The notes beneath the pieces are model-generated. The model saw only the letters and a program-made list of their open reading frames with translations, was not told where the DNA came from and did no database searches. DNA of 64,000 bases from Collybia mongolica (taxonomy: Eukaryota; Basidiomycota; Agaricomycetes; Agaricales; Clitocybaceae): positions 1,426,001 through 1,490,000 of the forward strand of contig JAAXNY010000011.1 in the NCBI GenBank assembly GCA_013420905.1, read 5' to 3'. A program made the translations under genes and the position numbers. Positions 48,701 through 59,392 of this stretch are shown here, piece by piece; the first letter of the stretch is position 1, and each line of letters starts with the position of its first letter.

Positions 48701-49044
48701 GACCCAGGGGAAGTGGATCTCCCGAAACACCCTATAAGCCATATGCACCGAAAGATGTTGGTGTAGCGGCCGGACGAGGCGGTGCTACACAAGGACAGGG
48801 TCAAGGACAGGTCCAACCGCAAGGTCAAGGCCAAGCACCGCAGGGTCAAGGTTTCTATGCTGCTGCTCGATTTGGTGGGAGCGGCGCCGGCGGTGTTGGG
48901 GCAGTTGCCGGCGGTGTAGGTGGACCCCAGCAAAGTGCCCATCACCCCCAGGGTGGGCCTCAAGGACACCTCGCTTATCCCCAAGGGTCGAACGATGGAG
49001 GCTTCTACCCATACCAGAGGCAACAGCCGCAGTACTGGCAGTAG
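45738..49044 (+). CDS. DEF1: RNA polymerase II degradation factor DEF1
   Basis: Six exons (45738-45855, 45917-45982, 46031-46601, 46660-47253, 47311-48025, 48079-49044) give 1009 residues. An N-terminal CUE domain (RQLQELFPTWSNDDLQSLL, about residues 25-65) runs into the DEF1 hallmark AEQWGSVSRKKDKK. Then come an RGG box (GRGGRGGPGRGG), a Pro/Glu-rich middle, a long Gln/His/Pro tract (about 47450-47830) and a Gly/Gln/Tyr-rich tail. In yeast DEF1 binds ubiquitin through CUE and promotes Elongin-cullin ubiquitylation of stalled RPB1; the Q-rich part is processed by the proteasome and the fragment enters the nucleus. The intron at 47254-47310 is 57 bp and free of stops, so its retention would keep frame. 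HRI1 follows on the same strand. Confidence 0.92.
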
Positions 49045-49340
49045 GCGGTTCAATACGCTGCATGTTTATTAGTGATGTAGTTGTGTTTAGTTTCCTCGCT
49101 CGCGTCCGCTTTTCTTGTCATCTTTAGCCCTTGCTCGTTCATCTCGTGCTCGTCTCTTGTTTTCCTATCGACATCATCTCTCATTTTCCATCACGCTCGT
49201 AGCATAATCTCATCTCAGTCTCATTGCAGACCTGTTTGTACGTTATTCATACCTACGATCTTGCGCCCTCAAAAACAACAGCTGGTGCACAACGCACATG
49301 ATCCGTGCACCTTTCAGTTCCAAGCCTCGTGTGACAGAAA
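49045..49340. other. Intergenic between DEF1 and HRI1
   Basis: This 296-bp gap holds the 3' end of DEF1 and the HRI1 promoter. No other feature is seen. Confidence 0.6.
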
Positions 49341-50122
49341 ATGCCTCCTGTTGGTTTCATATCATACCGTTCGTCGATTCGCTGGCTCCCTGATGAGGCT
49401 AGTGAACCGACCGACACAATCGTCCTCACTGGCGCAAAGTGGGGGACCTTTCTGGACACCCGATACTTCAAGGCAACGAAGAAGCTTGACTGGGCTTTCG
49501 CAGGATACAGAACTCAGACCACTACTCCCAGTTTCGTACACAACTATATATACTTTCCGTGAACGGTAGCTCACCAGTTACATCCATCATTAAGGTGGAT
49601 CCATTGTCATCAGGTTTAAACACTGTATCGATTCACGAACTTTGGTGCTTATTAAGTCCAATTCAGCTAACCAATCTCAGAGCAGCAGACAGCAGCTGAT
49701 TGCTTAATTAGGATGAAGTAGAAGACAGCGGTTTAAACACAGCATTGCCCGATGGTACCACCCTGGAAACTGGGGAAATGCTAAATCCCGAAACTGGGCA
49801 GGTCACCCCTTTTGAAGAGATATGGACGGACGAAGAAGTGATAGACATAGAAGCGGTACTATTCGTTAGAAACACAGCGGGCACAAAATGGCAGGCCCGA
49901 GTTGGGAGGTGGCAACACGCCATAGGAAGAGAAAATGGCGTGTTCTGGGCATGGCGTGGTGAGAAAGAAGATAACGGCGAGTGGAGCGTTCGGTATTCGA
50001 CTGATGTTGGGGCAGTGGTCAAATGGTTGCCTGCAGGTAGAGATATACGTGGTTGGGTTGAAGGTTCGATTGTTCAGTGGGAAGATGATGATTGGGAGAT
50101 CCTTGAGCGGGGACATGCCTGA
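49341..50122 (+). CDS. HRI1: HRI1 family protein
   Basis: Three exons, 49341-49535, 49578-49613 (only 36 bp) and 49712-50122, give 213 residues. The family pattern is clear: ISYRSSIRWLPDEASEPTDT, LDWAFAGYRT, LRWIHCHQDEVEDSG, then ALPDGTTLETGEMLNPETG, FEEIWTDEE and the C-terminal WLPAGRDIRGWVEGSIVQWE. HRI1 of yeast is a small two-barrel cytosolic protein that associates with the casein kinase HRR25 and with SEC72; its biochemical role is unknown. The middle exon of 12 codons is easy to miss, but both junctions are in phase and restore a conserved segment. Transcription converges with DAM1. Confidence 0.88.
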
Positions 50123-50456
50123 CATTGGGGATCCTCCCGTGTGAGGCCTGTGAGGTGTGATCGATCGTGGTCTAATATGACAAGTACAAGTGCATGATGA
50201 TGTAAAATACAGAATGAGGTACTCGTTACGTCCTAAAATTAGGATATTCCTTGCCAGTGATAAAGCACGGTCCCCTGCAGGGGGGGGGGGGGGGTCAGTG
50301 AGAGAAATTATCTAAACGTGTAAACGACAAACAGTGCTGTTGTTTTTTTGAACGACTTTACGATTTACTAGAGCGATCAGGCATTTATTCACCCTGGCTT
50401 GATTGAGGTCGGGTGGGGTTATAAGATCCGTAACTGTAATAGAGTGGTAGGTGGTA
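50123..50456. other. Convergent 3' region HRI1/DAM1
   Basis: There is a run of about 15 G at 50280-50294 followed by sequence without ORFs. It separates two convergent stop codons by 334 bp. Confidence 0.6.
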
Positions 50457-51363
50457 TTACGAGAATGGATACATAGCAGACATACGTTTGACCGCCCTGT
50501 TTGGCGAGTAGAGAATGCCTTCGATGACAGCTTCCATATTACGCCGAAGACTCTGATAAAGGGAGATGTGAGTAATGTTCCGGGCTGTAGGCCGATAACC
50601 TACTGGATCGCTGCCTCGAAACTCTAGAGGCAGGCATGATATGATTTTTTCGATTTCAAGCTATGGATTAAATGGAGATGATCAGTGATGTGCAGAAGAG
50701 ACAGGACATACACTCCGCTCTTTCTTTTCCTTGGCGCTCAACTTGGGTTTTCCGGCCTTTTTTTTCGTACCCCCTCCAGTTTTAATAGGACCTGACGTAT
50801 TGGTAGTCGTGTTTGCAGTATATGTAATCTCGGCTTCTGTTGCTTCGGTCATAGCAGTTCTGTCTGCTGCCGCTTGGGCTTCACGCGTCGCTACGGCTTG
50901 AGCTTTTAGAGCTTCTATAGCAGCCAAAGTATCGCGTTCTGAGATGCCCCTGAGTATACAGTTGGCGAAACGCGATAAGAGCCCAAATACCTGCCCTTCG
51001 CTTCGCGATCTCGAATGATGCGTCGGTAGGCGCCTGCGTGGTGCTCGTTTAAACAAGGTGGCTTCGACGATAAGTTAAGTCGCTCACCTGAGGCCAGTCT
51101 GTCGTCAGAGCATTCATATTCATTATGTAGAGCCAGCTTGCGAACGATTCATTGAAAGTCGCGAGAGAATTGCTGAGATTTCTCATGCCTTCGACATTTG
51201 CCTGTAAAGCCTCCGTCTCATCAACAAATTCGGACATTGCAGGCTCAAGAAAGCCTAGGCCATGGGGTGCATCTGGAAACGCGCCTGACCGGGAAAGGGC
51301 AAAGAGAGACCCCTGAGAAACGCGTCTGAGGGGTGTTCGGTGAGGAGTCTGTGTGGTTGGCAT
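50457..51363 (-). CDS. DAM1: DASH complex subunit DAM1
   Basis: Five exons (51363-51088, 51033-50991, 50938-50712, 50660-50604, 50552-50457) keep phase throughout and give 232 residues. The N-terminus MPTTQTPHRTPLRRVSQGSL is basic and Ser/Thr-rich, then comes the DAM1 core: GLGFLEPAMSEFVDETEALQ, SNSLATFNESFASWLYIMNM and TDWPQAPTDASFEIAKRR, ending in a coiled coil. The DASH/Dam1 ring couples kinetochores to microtubule ends; Aurora B/Ipl1 sites usually sit in such basic termini. Lys-rich text (KKKAGKPKLSAKEKKE) leads to a last box, IEKIISCLPLEFRGSDP|SLRRNMEAVIEG, made by two short exons. The start at 51363 lies 114 bp from the IMPDH start. Confidence 0.88.
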
Positions 51364-51477
51364 CAAAGTTATACACGTGACTGATCGGTCCGGGACCGCG
51401 ATATTTGTTTTAGGCAAACAAAGATAACTATTTAATCTTCAGAGAAATTTTTGACCCGATGGCAATACGCCCAAGCA
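51364..51477. promoter_or_regulatory. Compact bidirectional promoter, DAM1 / IMPDH
   Basis: Only 114 bp lie between two divergent start codons. The stretch contains a palindromic CACGTG (51374-51379), a bHLH-type site, and GGTCCGGGACC text. Both genes must draw their core promoters and 5' UTRs from this space or from the neighbour's coding region. Confidence 0.65.
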
Positions 51478-53407
51478 ATGCCTGAGTCCTCTAAATATCT
51501 TGATCCCACCACTGCTCTTGATCATCTGGCCTCTTATTCTCGTTCAGATGGCCTATCCGTAGCCGACCTTATGGACTCTCAGGTCCACGGTGGCCTTACC
51601 TATAACGATTTCTTACTCCTTCCAGGAAAAATCGACTTTCCCGCCTCCGACGTCCTTACAGAAAGCCGCATTACGCGCAATGTCGCCCTCAAGACGCCAT
51701 TCATGAGTAGTCCAATGGACACGGTGACGGAAAGTCAGATGGCCATTTCTATGGCGGTGAGGACGCAACCTCTGCATATTCGTTTTACTCCGCAGTGCCT
51801 ACAACTGCCCTCTGTCCATAGCTCCTGGGAGGTATTGGTGTGATCCACCACAATCAAACGCCTGAGGCTCAAGCCGCTATGGTCCGAGCCGTTAAACGAC
51901 ATGAGAACGGCTTCATTACAGAACCTATTGTTCTCTCACCAACAAACAAGGTCGCGTGTGTGTTGGAAATTAAGGCGAGGCTTGGATTTTGTGGAATCCC
52001 GATCACAGGTTCGTCCGCTCCTCTTGATTTCAGCTCACTGGATGAGACATTCTCATAACCTTCGTTCTGCTGAGTAACGCGTGTATAACGTGTGATTTGC
52101 GGATATCTATTATTATGTGCTTCTGAACCCCCTTTCATTAATTGCCGTGTGTTCTATCCCTTGATTCACATATTCACCCCTTCCCTAGATACGGGTTCTC
52201 TCGGAGGGAAACTTGTTGGTATCGTCACCGCTCGGGATATCCAATTCCGCGACCCGCAGACGGCACTATCTGACGTAATGACCACCGCTCTTGTGACTGC
52301 ACAACAAGGAATCACCCTTCTTCAAGCGAACGATATTCTTCGCGACTCTAAGAAAGGAAAACTCCCTATTGTTGACTCGCAGGGTCGTCTTGTCTCCCTC
52401 CTGGCTCGATCTGATCTTCTGAAAAATCAGTCGTACCCCTTGGCTTCTAAGAAGACCGATACCAAACAACTCTACGCTGCTGCAGCCGTTGGGACACGAC
52501 CGTCTGATCGCGAACGACTCTCCCTTCTTGTCGAGGCAGGTTTGGATATTGTTGTTCTCGACTCTTCGCAAGGAAATTCTATCTTCCAAATTGACATGAT
52601 TCACTGGATTAAGTCAAACTTCCCTGCGCTGGAAGTTATTGCGGGCAATGTCGTTACTCGCGAGCAAGCAGCATCCCTTATTGTTGCTGGCGCCGATGCA
52701 CTTCGTGTCGGTATGGGATCTGGATCTATCTGCATCACGCAGGAAGTGATGGCCGTCGGACGGCCACAAGCTACGGCCGTATATGCCGTCGCAGAATTTG
52801 CGAGCAAATTCGGCGTACCCGTCATCGCAGATGGAGGTATCAGCAATGTCGGGCACATTGTTAAAGCCCTAGCTCTCGGTGCTGGGGCGGTGATGATGGG
52901 TGGCTTGTTAGCCGGAACGGAGGAAGCACCTGGCGAATACTTCTATCATGAAGGGAAACGTGTCAAGGCATACCGAGGCATGGGTAGTTTGGAAGCGATG
53001 GAACAGGGCACTCACAAGGCTATAGAGCGCCAGAGCAAATATCCCGCACCGAACTCAGGGGCGAAGACAGTTGAGAACGCTGCTACTTCGCGATACTTCT
53101 CAGAGTCTAGCTCTGTCAAAGTCGCACAGGGTGTGTCCGGCGACGTCCAGGATAAAGGTAGTGTGAAGGCTTTCTTGCCTTACCTATATGTTGGAGTCCA
53201 GCACTCGCTACAGGATCTCGGTGTTAAGAGTGTTTCAAACCTTCAGAGTGACGTCAAGGAGGGTAAAGTGAGGTTCGAACTAAGGACTGCAAGCGCGCAG
53301 GTCGAGGGCGGGGTTCACGGTCTCAACTCGTACGCCGGTTCACTGTTGTTTTTTCCAACTGCCCTACTAACCGATCACCCAGGTACACGAAGAGGTTATT
53401 CGCTTGA
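51478..53407 (+). CDS. IMD: Inosine-5'-monophosphate dehydrogenase
   Basis: Four exons (51478-51756, 51822-52008, 52189-53329, 53383-53407) give 543 residues, the usual eukaryotic length. It oxidises IMP to XMP with NAD+, the committed step of GTP synthesis, as a cytosolic tetramer. Landmarks are [12 protein letters not shown] near the N-terminus, two CBS domains (about residues 115-235) and [13 protein letters not shown]. The phosphate and catalytic loop [12 protein letters not shown] has Cys near residue 337, and [19 protein letters not shown] and the flap with [10 protein letters not shown] follow. The last exon supplies only the C-terminal YTKRLFA; its intron (53330-53382) is phase-correct. 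The 180-bp second intron is long for this locus. Nothing suggests inactivation. Confidence 0.96.
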
Positions 53408-54573
53408 TCCATATCCACTAGACTTCCACGTGTCCTGTCTCAGTCGACATTGCATGATTCGAAAGACTACTCTATTCACTCACGATATGTATGATTGACG
53501 ATACTGAGCCGCTGTTATGAAAGTTATGAAAGAAATTGCACTTGGTATTGAGATTGGTTAGTGGCTTTGCCCTCTGAACGTGAATATGCATTCCGCCTAC
53601 CACCTTGTTCTCAGCCAGTCTTTATGTTGAGGGGTAACCATAAATGAATAGAGCAATAGCTAAGTTTACGATTGCATTGTCGCCCGATAGGAAACTTCAT
53701 TGATGCGATATTTTGACGCGATGTTGACCAGGGACCGAATCAATCCCGAAACCCGAAAAACAAACGAGGCTGCCAGAAAGAACAAGAGCGAGGAGAATTA
53801 ATTACATGTAACAAGCATCAGCACGCCACATCTGGTTCAGTGTCTGCATCTCAGAGTCAACGTGGACGGACCAGATTCAGGCCCCCCGAATTATAAAGCA
53901 CACGCAAGCAAAATATCTTGACTAGCAGCCAAGACCATCTACTATATATGTTCACGTAATGCAAAGGGTTCATGTAATGCAAAATGTGCCGATCTCATAT
54001 TTCCCATAGGTCTATATAGGTCTATGGCTTCAAATTAAAAAACCAGAATACTGTGTAGTATACAGAATGAAGGATCTCAAGTTAGAATGAAGAAAACTGA
54101 ATAGACCTTCATGAACAAGAGGGAAAACGGGTGATCTGGCATTGCCAGTGCTGTAACAACATTTACACCAAGCTGACAGTAGAATTATGACAGATGTCGG
54201 TGGATGTTGCAAGGTCTAGGGCCGAGAGCCGACACAACTGATTTTGGTAAGATGCAGAATATATTATCATGATATCACCTCAGGCATCATCAGCATTAGT
54301 TGGTACTTGAATATGATGCATAAGACCAATGTTATGAATTTTTGCATTACACAAACCAAACAGCAATTTTAGCCACATTCTCTCAGTCATGCTCCAACAG
54401 TATCATACTGTCGGGGCAACCCTAAGTCAGAGTGCATGCAATCACAAGTCAGCTGACTTCCAGCTGGTAGGGGAAATCCTAAGTCTATTGGCCTGGTACA
54501 TGTCTAAACTACTCATTTGGTAGGGGAAATCCTAAGAGATCAATCTGAGGTTTCCATACCAAGGTGTGACCAC
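53408..54573. other. Intergenic, no gene seen
   Basis: This stretch lies between IMPDH and the Tc1 element. A 60-codon minus-strand ORF at 54030-54212 and a few AT-rich words are all that appears. The text GGTAGGGGAAATCCTAAG occurs twice (near 54466 and 54520). Confidence 0.5.
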
Positions 54574-54575
54574 TA

Positions 54576-54787
54576 CAGTGGCTCAAAAAACTGCCCCAAT
54601 GTTTGTACATTTTTGAAAGATCAATATGGTATGAAGTGCTGACATAAGCAGGGGACCTGGGGTAATTATGTAAGATACTATGACATCGTGGCTTTCCAAT
54701 GGACCCTGGATCATGTGATTTGGATCAAAACCCATTAAGCTATAAGCCAAACAAAATGATTACTCATTGGGGCAGTTTTTTGACCCT
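54576..54787 (+). repeat. Left TIR of Tc1 element
   Basis: The 212-bp repeat has inverted outer and inner motifs of about 22 bp around GGCTCAAAAAACTGCCCC. Confidence 0.95.
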
Positions 54788-54936
54788 TATCTTATTTTCC
54801 ATTATTCTGGCATTTATGATCCAATGCAAGAACATTATGGACTGTGGGAAGAATAAACAATGTCATGTGACTTTATTTGTATCAATTTGACATGTTGGAA
54901 TTGGTTCAATCATCTTCTTGACCTCTTACCACCATC

Positions 54937-55956
54937 ATGAAAGCCATTTCTACTGCTCAGCACAATACTGTTGTTTCTCTCCTCAATGAGGGCTATTCTC
55001 AGCGTCAAATCAAGGAGAAAACTGGTCTAGGGAAGGGTACCATCAGTAGGATCAGCAAAGATGTGGATGGAAACAAAGAAAACAACCTTGGTGGCCGCCC
55101 CTCCAAGCTGTCTGTTCGTGACAAACAGTCAATTATTCGTCAAATCAAGTCAGGGAAGCTTGATAATGCAGTTCAGGCTACCCAATTCATCAATGGCATC
55201 ATCCCCAATCCTGTCACACCCCAGACAGTCAGAAATGCACTCAAGGAAAATCAATTTTATGCTGCTACAAAGAGGAAAGCTCCTCTTCTCAAATGAGCCC
55301 ATCGCATCCGGTGTCTCCAGTTTGCAAAATATCATGAAAGCTGGACTGTGGAGGACTGGAAAAGGGTTCTATGGACAGATGAGACCAAAATCAATAGGAT
55401 TGGGTCAGATGGAAAGGTTTATGTCTGGAAACAAAGGGGAGAACCACCATCTGATAGAACAACATCACCTACTGTCAAACATGGAGGAGGAGGAAACCTC
55501 ATGGTATGGGGTTGTATGGGGTGGAATGGAGTGGGAAAGCTCATAGAGGTGCAGGGGAACATGGACAAGGTTCAATACTGTGAAATTTTGGAGAGTGGAG
55601 TTCAGGAAAGTTTTGAGAAGTTGGAAATGGTGGATGGCGAGTGCTACTTTCAGCAAGATAACGACCCCAAACACACATCTGGACTGGCCACACAGTGGTT
55701 TGAAGACAACAACATTCAAGTCCTTGGCTGGCCTGCCCAATCCCCTGACATGAATCCAATAGAACACCTTTGGGAACATCTCAAGCGCCGTCTTAAAGAA
55801 TATCCGACACCACCCAAAGGAGTACATGAGTTGTGGGATAGATTGGCTGAAGAGTGGGGTGAAATTCCACCAGAGGTATGCCAAAACCTGATAGAAAGTA
55901 TGCCCAGGCGGATACAAGCAGTTATAAAGGCAAAAGGTGGTCATACAAAGTATTAG
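54937..55956 (+). pseudogene. Tc1 transposase with one in-frame TGA
   Basis: The ATG at 54937 opens a paired-type helix-turn-helix (EGYSQRQIKEKTGLGKGTIS) and a second DNA-binding part (NLGGRPSKLS, then TPQTVRNAL). A single TGA at 55294-55296 interrupts LLK-AHRIRCLQFAKYH. The catalytic core then follows in the same frame: LWTDETKIN (D), CYFQQDNDPKHTS (D) and SPDMNPIEHLWEHL (E), a DD34E triad, to the stop at 55954-55956. Total length would be 340 codons, normal for Tc1. The stop most simply arises from CGA. Start and all other motifs are intact, so the copy is one base from coding. Confidence 0.92.
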
Positions 55957-55971
55957 ATAGAAAATTAATAG

Positions 55972-56183
55972 AGGGTCAAAAAACTGCCCCAATGAGTAAT
56001 CATTTTGTTTGGCCTATAGCTTAATGGGTTTTGATCCAAATCACATGATCCAGGGTCCATTGGAAAGCCACGATGTCATAGTATCTTACATAATTACCCC
56101 AGGTCCCCTGCTTATGTCAGCACTTCATACCATATTGATCTTTCAAAAATGTACAAACATTGGGGCAGTTTTTTGAGCCACTG
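55972..56183 (-). repeat. Right TIR of Tc1 element
   Basis: Reverse complement of 54576-54787 with one mismatch. Confidence 0.95.
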
Positions 56184-56185
56184 TA

Positions 56186-56679
56186 TATACCTAGTTTACA
56201 CAATGCCAGTATATACTTCTATTGTTGCCACATCATTCAGGGTTGCACAATAGGGTTTGCTAGTACAATAGATATTTTTGCATAATGGGCCTGTATGATT
56301 CTGACAAGTGGCACACATATCAAGATGATGGTTGGGTTTATGATCTGTGATATGCAATATAGCATACAACTTGCAACTCTGATTTGCAATTTACAGCTTT
56401 GGCTTGTGATTACAATCTCCAATGTGTGATTGCAATGTCATACAATATTAACATGAACAAGCAATCCCCTTACACATACTCCCCTCTAAAAATACAGTAA
56501 AATCAGAAATCTATTTTCATCATAGTTTGTTATAATTCTCCCAATTTTGAAGGGGTAAGAGGAAAAACTCATGCTTGTTGAGATAAAACTCTCAAAATGT
56601 TGCAAATTTCAGCTCAGTATAGTGGGATCCTCAACAGAGATATAACTGGAGAATGGGAAATTATAAGAATAATCTCTTT
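56186..56679. other. Unassigned AT-rich sequence
   Basis: No gene, TIR or tandem repeat is recognised between the Tc1 element and the hydrophobin inverted repeat. Confidence 0.45.
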
Positions 56680-57403
56680 AGGTATGGTAAAAGTCATCCT
56701 CCTTCTCCTACACCCTAACAACTTAAGCAACAATATTGATAGGTGAGCACCCAATGACAACAAGACCATCTGCAGAAAATGACAGTAATCAATCCACATA
56801 GAGAAAAATGATAAAGATATATTCATACTCCTTCTCTTCCTTGCAGCAAATGGGCTGTTGAGTGCTGTACAAGAAGACATTAATCAAAGATGGGATATAT
56901 CAAAGCAATTGAAATATGCTAATACTAACCATGAAGCACCTGATCCAGTACCAATAATGTTGAGGGGAGAGCAAGTCTGTCCAACCACTCCAGTCCATCC
57001 TTGAGCAGTGAGCCCAACAATAGCAAGAATCTCAGGTCCCACAGCAGTTTGGCTCTGCTGGATACTATTGCAGCATTAGGCTTTGCCAGTATTACACTTG
57101 TAGTCACTACCAGAAGGAGCAGCAGCCACAGAGAGAGCAAGGAAGAGAGAGGTGAGTATGGAAACCTTGAGAACATCTTTGTAAATAAGAGAAAGTGGTT
57201 GTGAAAAAGACCAGTGGTGAGTAGAGAAAGACAGTTGTTTGACTGGAGAAATTTGAGATGTTGCATACACATTTATACTATTATTTCTGCTGTGTTGCCA
57301 CTGATTGGGCAAGTATAATGGTGAGGTTCAGCCCAAGTGAATTGAAACATGAGCAGGCTTGGCAAACTAGGATGTGTTGTGCAGATAGGGAAGCAAGCAA
57401 GCT
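56680..57403 (-). repeat. Inverted repeat carrying hydrophobin, left arm
   Basis: The mirror partner is 59393-60250. Similarity starts at AAGCAAGCAAGCT (57403 / 59393) and covers promoter, three exons and 3' flank. The right arm has about 150 extra bp beyond the stop. Confidence 0.85.
56723..57176 (-). pseudogene. Class I hydrophobin pseudogene, left copy
   Basis: Exons at 57176-56930, 56864 to about 56827, and 56769-56723 encode a signal peptide (VSILTSLFLALSVAAA) and the 8-Cys pattern: YKC, CC, QTC, (A)SC, PICC, VIGC. Hydrophobins are secreted amphipathic proteins that coat hyphae and fruit bodies. Lesions are a one-base deletion after the third codon (ATG out of frame with the signal peptide), TAA in place of Gln just before the first CC (GKA-stop-CC), and a 2-nt loss at the exon 2 donor relative to the right copy. 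The final exon still ends in SPINIVA and TAA. It is not functional as read. Confidence 0.85.
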
Positions 57404-59392
57404 GGTTCTCCACAAAGGAGGTGTGCAATCAATGCTCAGGGTAAGCCAGTGAAGTAAGTATAGCATGCAGGGTTTTTGTCATAGCCTGTAATGGGCATGT
57501 AATATGTTTTTTAGTTTCATTTGCCATGATAATCAAATTCAGTTGAGTTTCAGCATTCCCTTGAGTTGAGGCCATTCCAAAAAAAAATAACTGTTCCACA
57601 GTTGTTATGAATTGATTGGTATGGCACTGAATTTGAATAACAGACAGCAAACTGTCCAATTTCAGAAGGTTGTCAGAGGTCATCCTGCTCAAGTCCTGCT
57701 CCAAGTTTCCACTACTTCCCACCCATTTAAATCTCAAATTTGGTGAACAGTCATGCCAAAGACTTTCAGAGGAGCTTGCACCTGTACATTGGCAATACAG
57801 TGTGGATTATGCACATATGACCCCTAGGCAACCCCTGACACAAAAATGAAATCAGCACACAAAAAGTACTTGTAAAGCCTAATTATGTATTCCTACCCTG
57901 AGTTACAGTCCTGAGCTTGGTGGGCACTGACAACTCAATGTGTCTCTCCAAAGTTCACTAAAACTCAGCCAAACTTTCAAACTTGGTCATTGTTATGGCC
58001 AAAAAAGAAAAACATGGATGATAGTCCATTACACAGGTACTGAGTATGATGAGGTGTATCAGGAAGGATCTTTGTTTGATGGACAGCAAAATGATGTTGT
58101 GATGTGGCACTATTTAGGGTTTGCCACTTGGCTATTATTCCAGCCCTATCAGTGGATCATCAGCAACTTCTGCTAGCCAGTTTTGCTCATTTGTGCAATA
58201 GTGGGGGCATCCTTTTACACCTTCCTTCATAGTTTTGGTACTTTGAACCCTTCACATAGAAATGCAGTCAATAAAATTGTTTTGATTATTCATACTCCTA
58301 TTATGCCAAGTTTTCATTGGATGCTTGTTTTGAATATAGTAATATTCTGAAGTCAGTTTAAGTCATTCTGATGCTTGGTGTACTTCAAATGCTTTCTCTT
58401 TCACAATATATATGAATCTCAAGAGATCCAAAGTAATATCACTGTAAGCTAACTAAATAAAAAATAGGTAGGAGGAGAGGTCCCAAAGAAGATTTACAAC
58501 ATACCATAAGTATAACAAGAAGGCCAAAGCAAGACAATCATGAACTTTGAAGGATATAAGAGGGTGGGAGACAGTAAATAAAGCCTTGTTCAAAACACAA
58601 GGGTTTGTATTTATCCCATCCTGGATGGATCAAGTCTGCATCTCCCTCAATGTTAAGCCCTCCATATCAAAGTCCTGTATGTGGAGCCCACTATGAGCAT
58701 TGGAAAGAAGTGGAATATATTCTACTTTGCAAAACTTTTACCAGGTATAATAATCTCCTCTAATGCCCAGAGAGTACAAGCTCTCCATATTGGAATATTG
58801 ATTCTGTTTTCAAACAATTGATCACTTATGAAACTCCTACCTGTTGTGCAGCTACAATTCCAGCCCCAAATATGCAGATTAATATTATATGTTTCTCCTT
58901 TTATTTACATGCTATTTTGTATTTAAACTCTTGTTTGTATCCTATGAATATATATGCTTGTGGATTTATAATGGTCCTTTCAACACTCTAGACTCAAGTG
59001 GTATCTCAAAATATCATCTATAGATAATAAATCTGCATTTAGCAAAGTACTTATACAATCTATGGAATCAGGCAGGAGCTTTCTGCAATTATATACCCAC
59101 TGTAGTCATCTAAACAAGTATCAGATACCTTGGCAGGGGGGGGGGGGGTACCAGTAAGGCATTGGATGTACTCATGCTTGCTGATGGCCACAACTAGCAT
59201 GTAATGCCACAAACAGCACCAAATTTAGTTGCTGACTGAGGAGGTGATAGCTGAGGTCTGCTGGGCTGATGGAATTACATAATTACCAGCAGGTACCACA
59301 TTACAAGATTATTTTGCTGTCCATCAAATAAAATTCCTTCCTGATACACCTTGTGCTTGGTAGTGGGTGCAAATTATACAGTGCATTTACCA
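57404..59392. other. Spacer of the hydrophobin inverted repeat
   Basis: About 2 kb contains only short ORFs. A small extra mirror pair (GATGGACAGCAAAAT near 58079 and ATTTTGCTGTCCATC near 59310) and a G-run at about 59138-59148 are visible. No gene is recognised. Confidence 0.5.

Larger units (their letters stand above)
54576..56183 (+). mobile_element. Tc1/mariner transposon with 212-bp TIRs, very young
   Basis: This 1608-bp element is flanked by TA (54574-54575 and 56184-56185). The two 212-bp terminal inverted repeats differ at a single base (ATAAGCC versus ATAGGCC). Each TIR starts with CAGTGGCTCAAAAAACTGCC and ends with the same word inverted (GGGGCAGTTTTTTGACCC), so each TIR is itself bounded by an inverted pair. 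One transposase frame lies inside, with a single stop. Confidence 0.95.
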
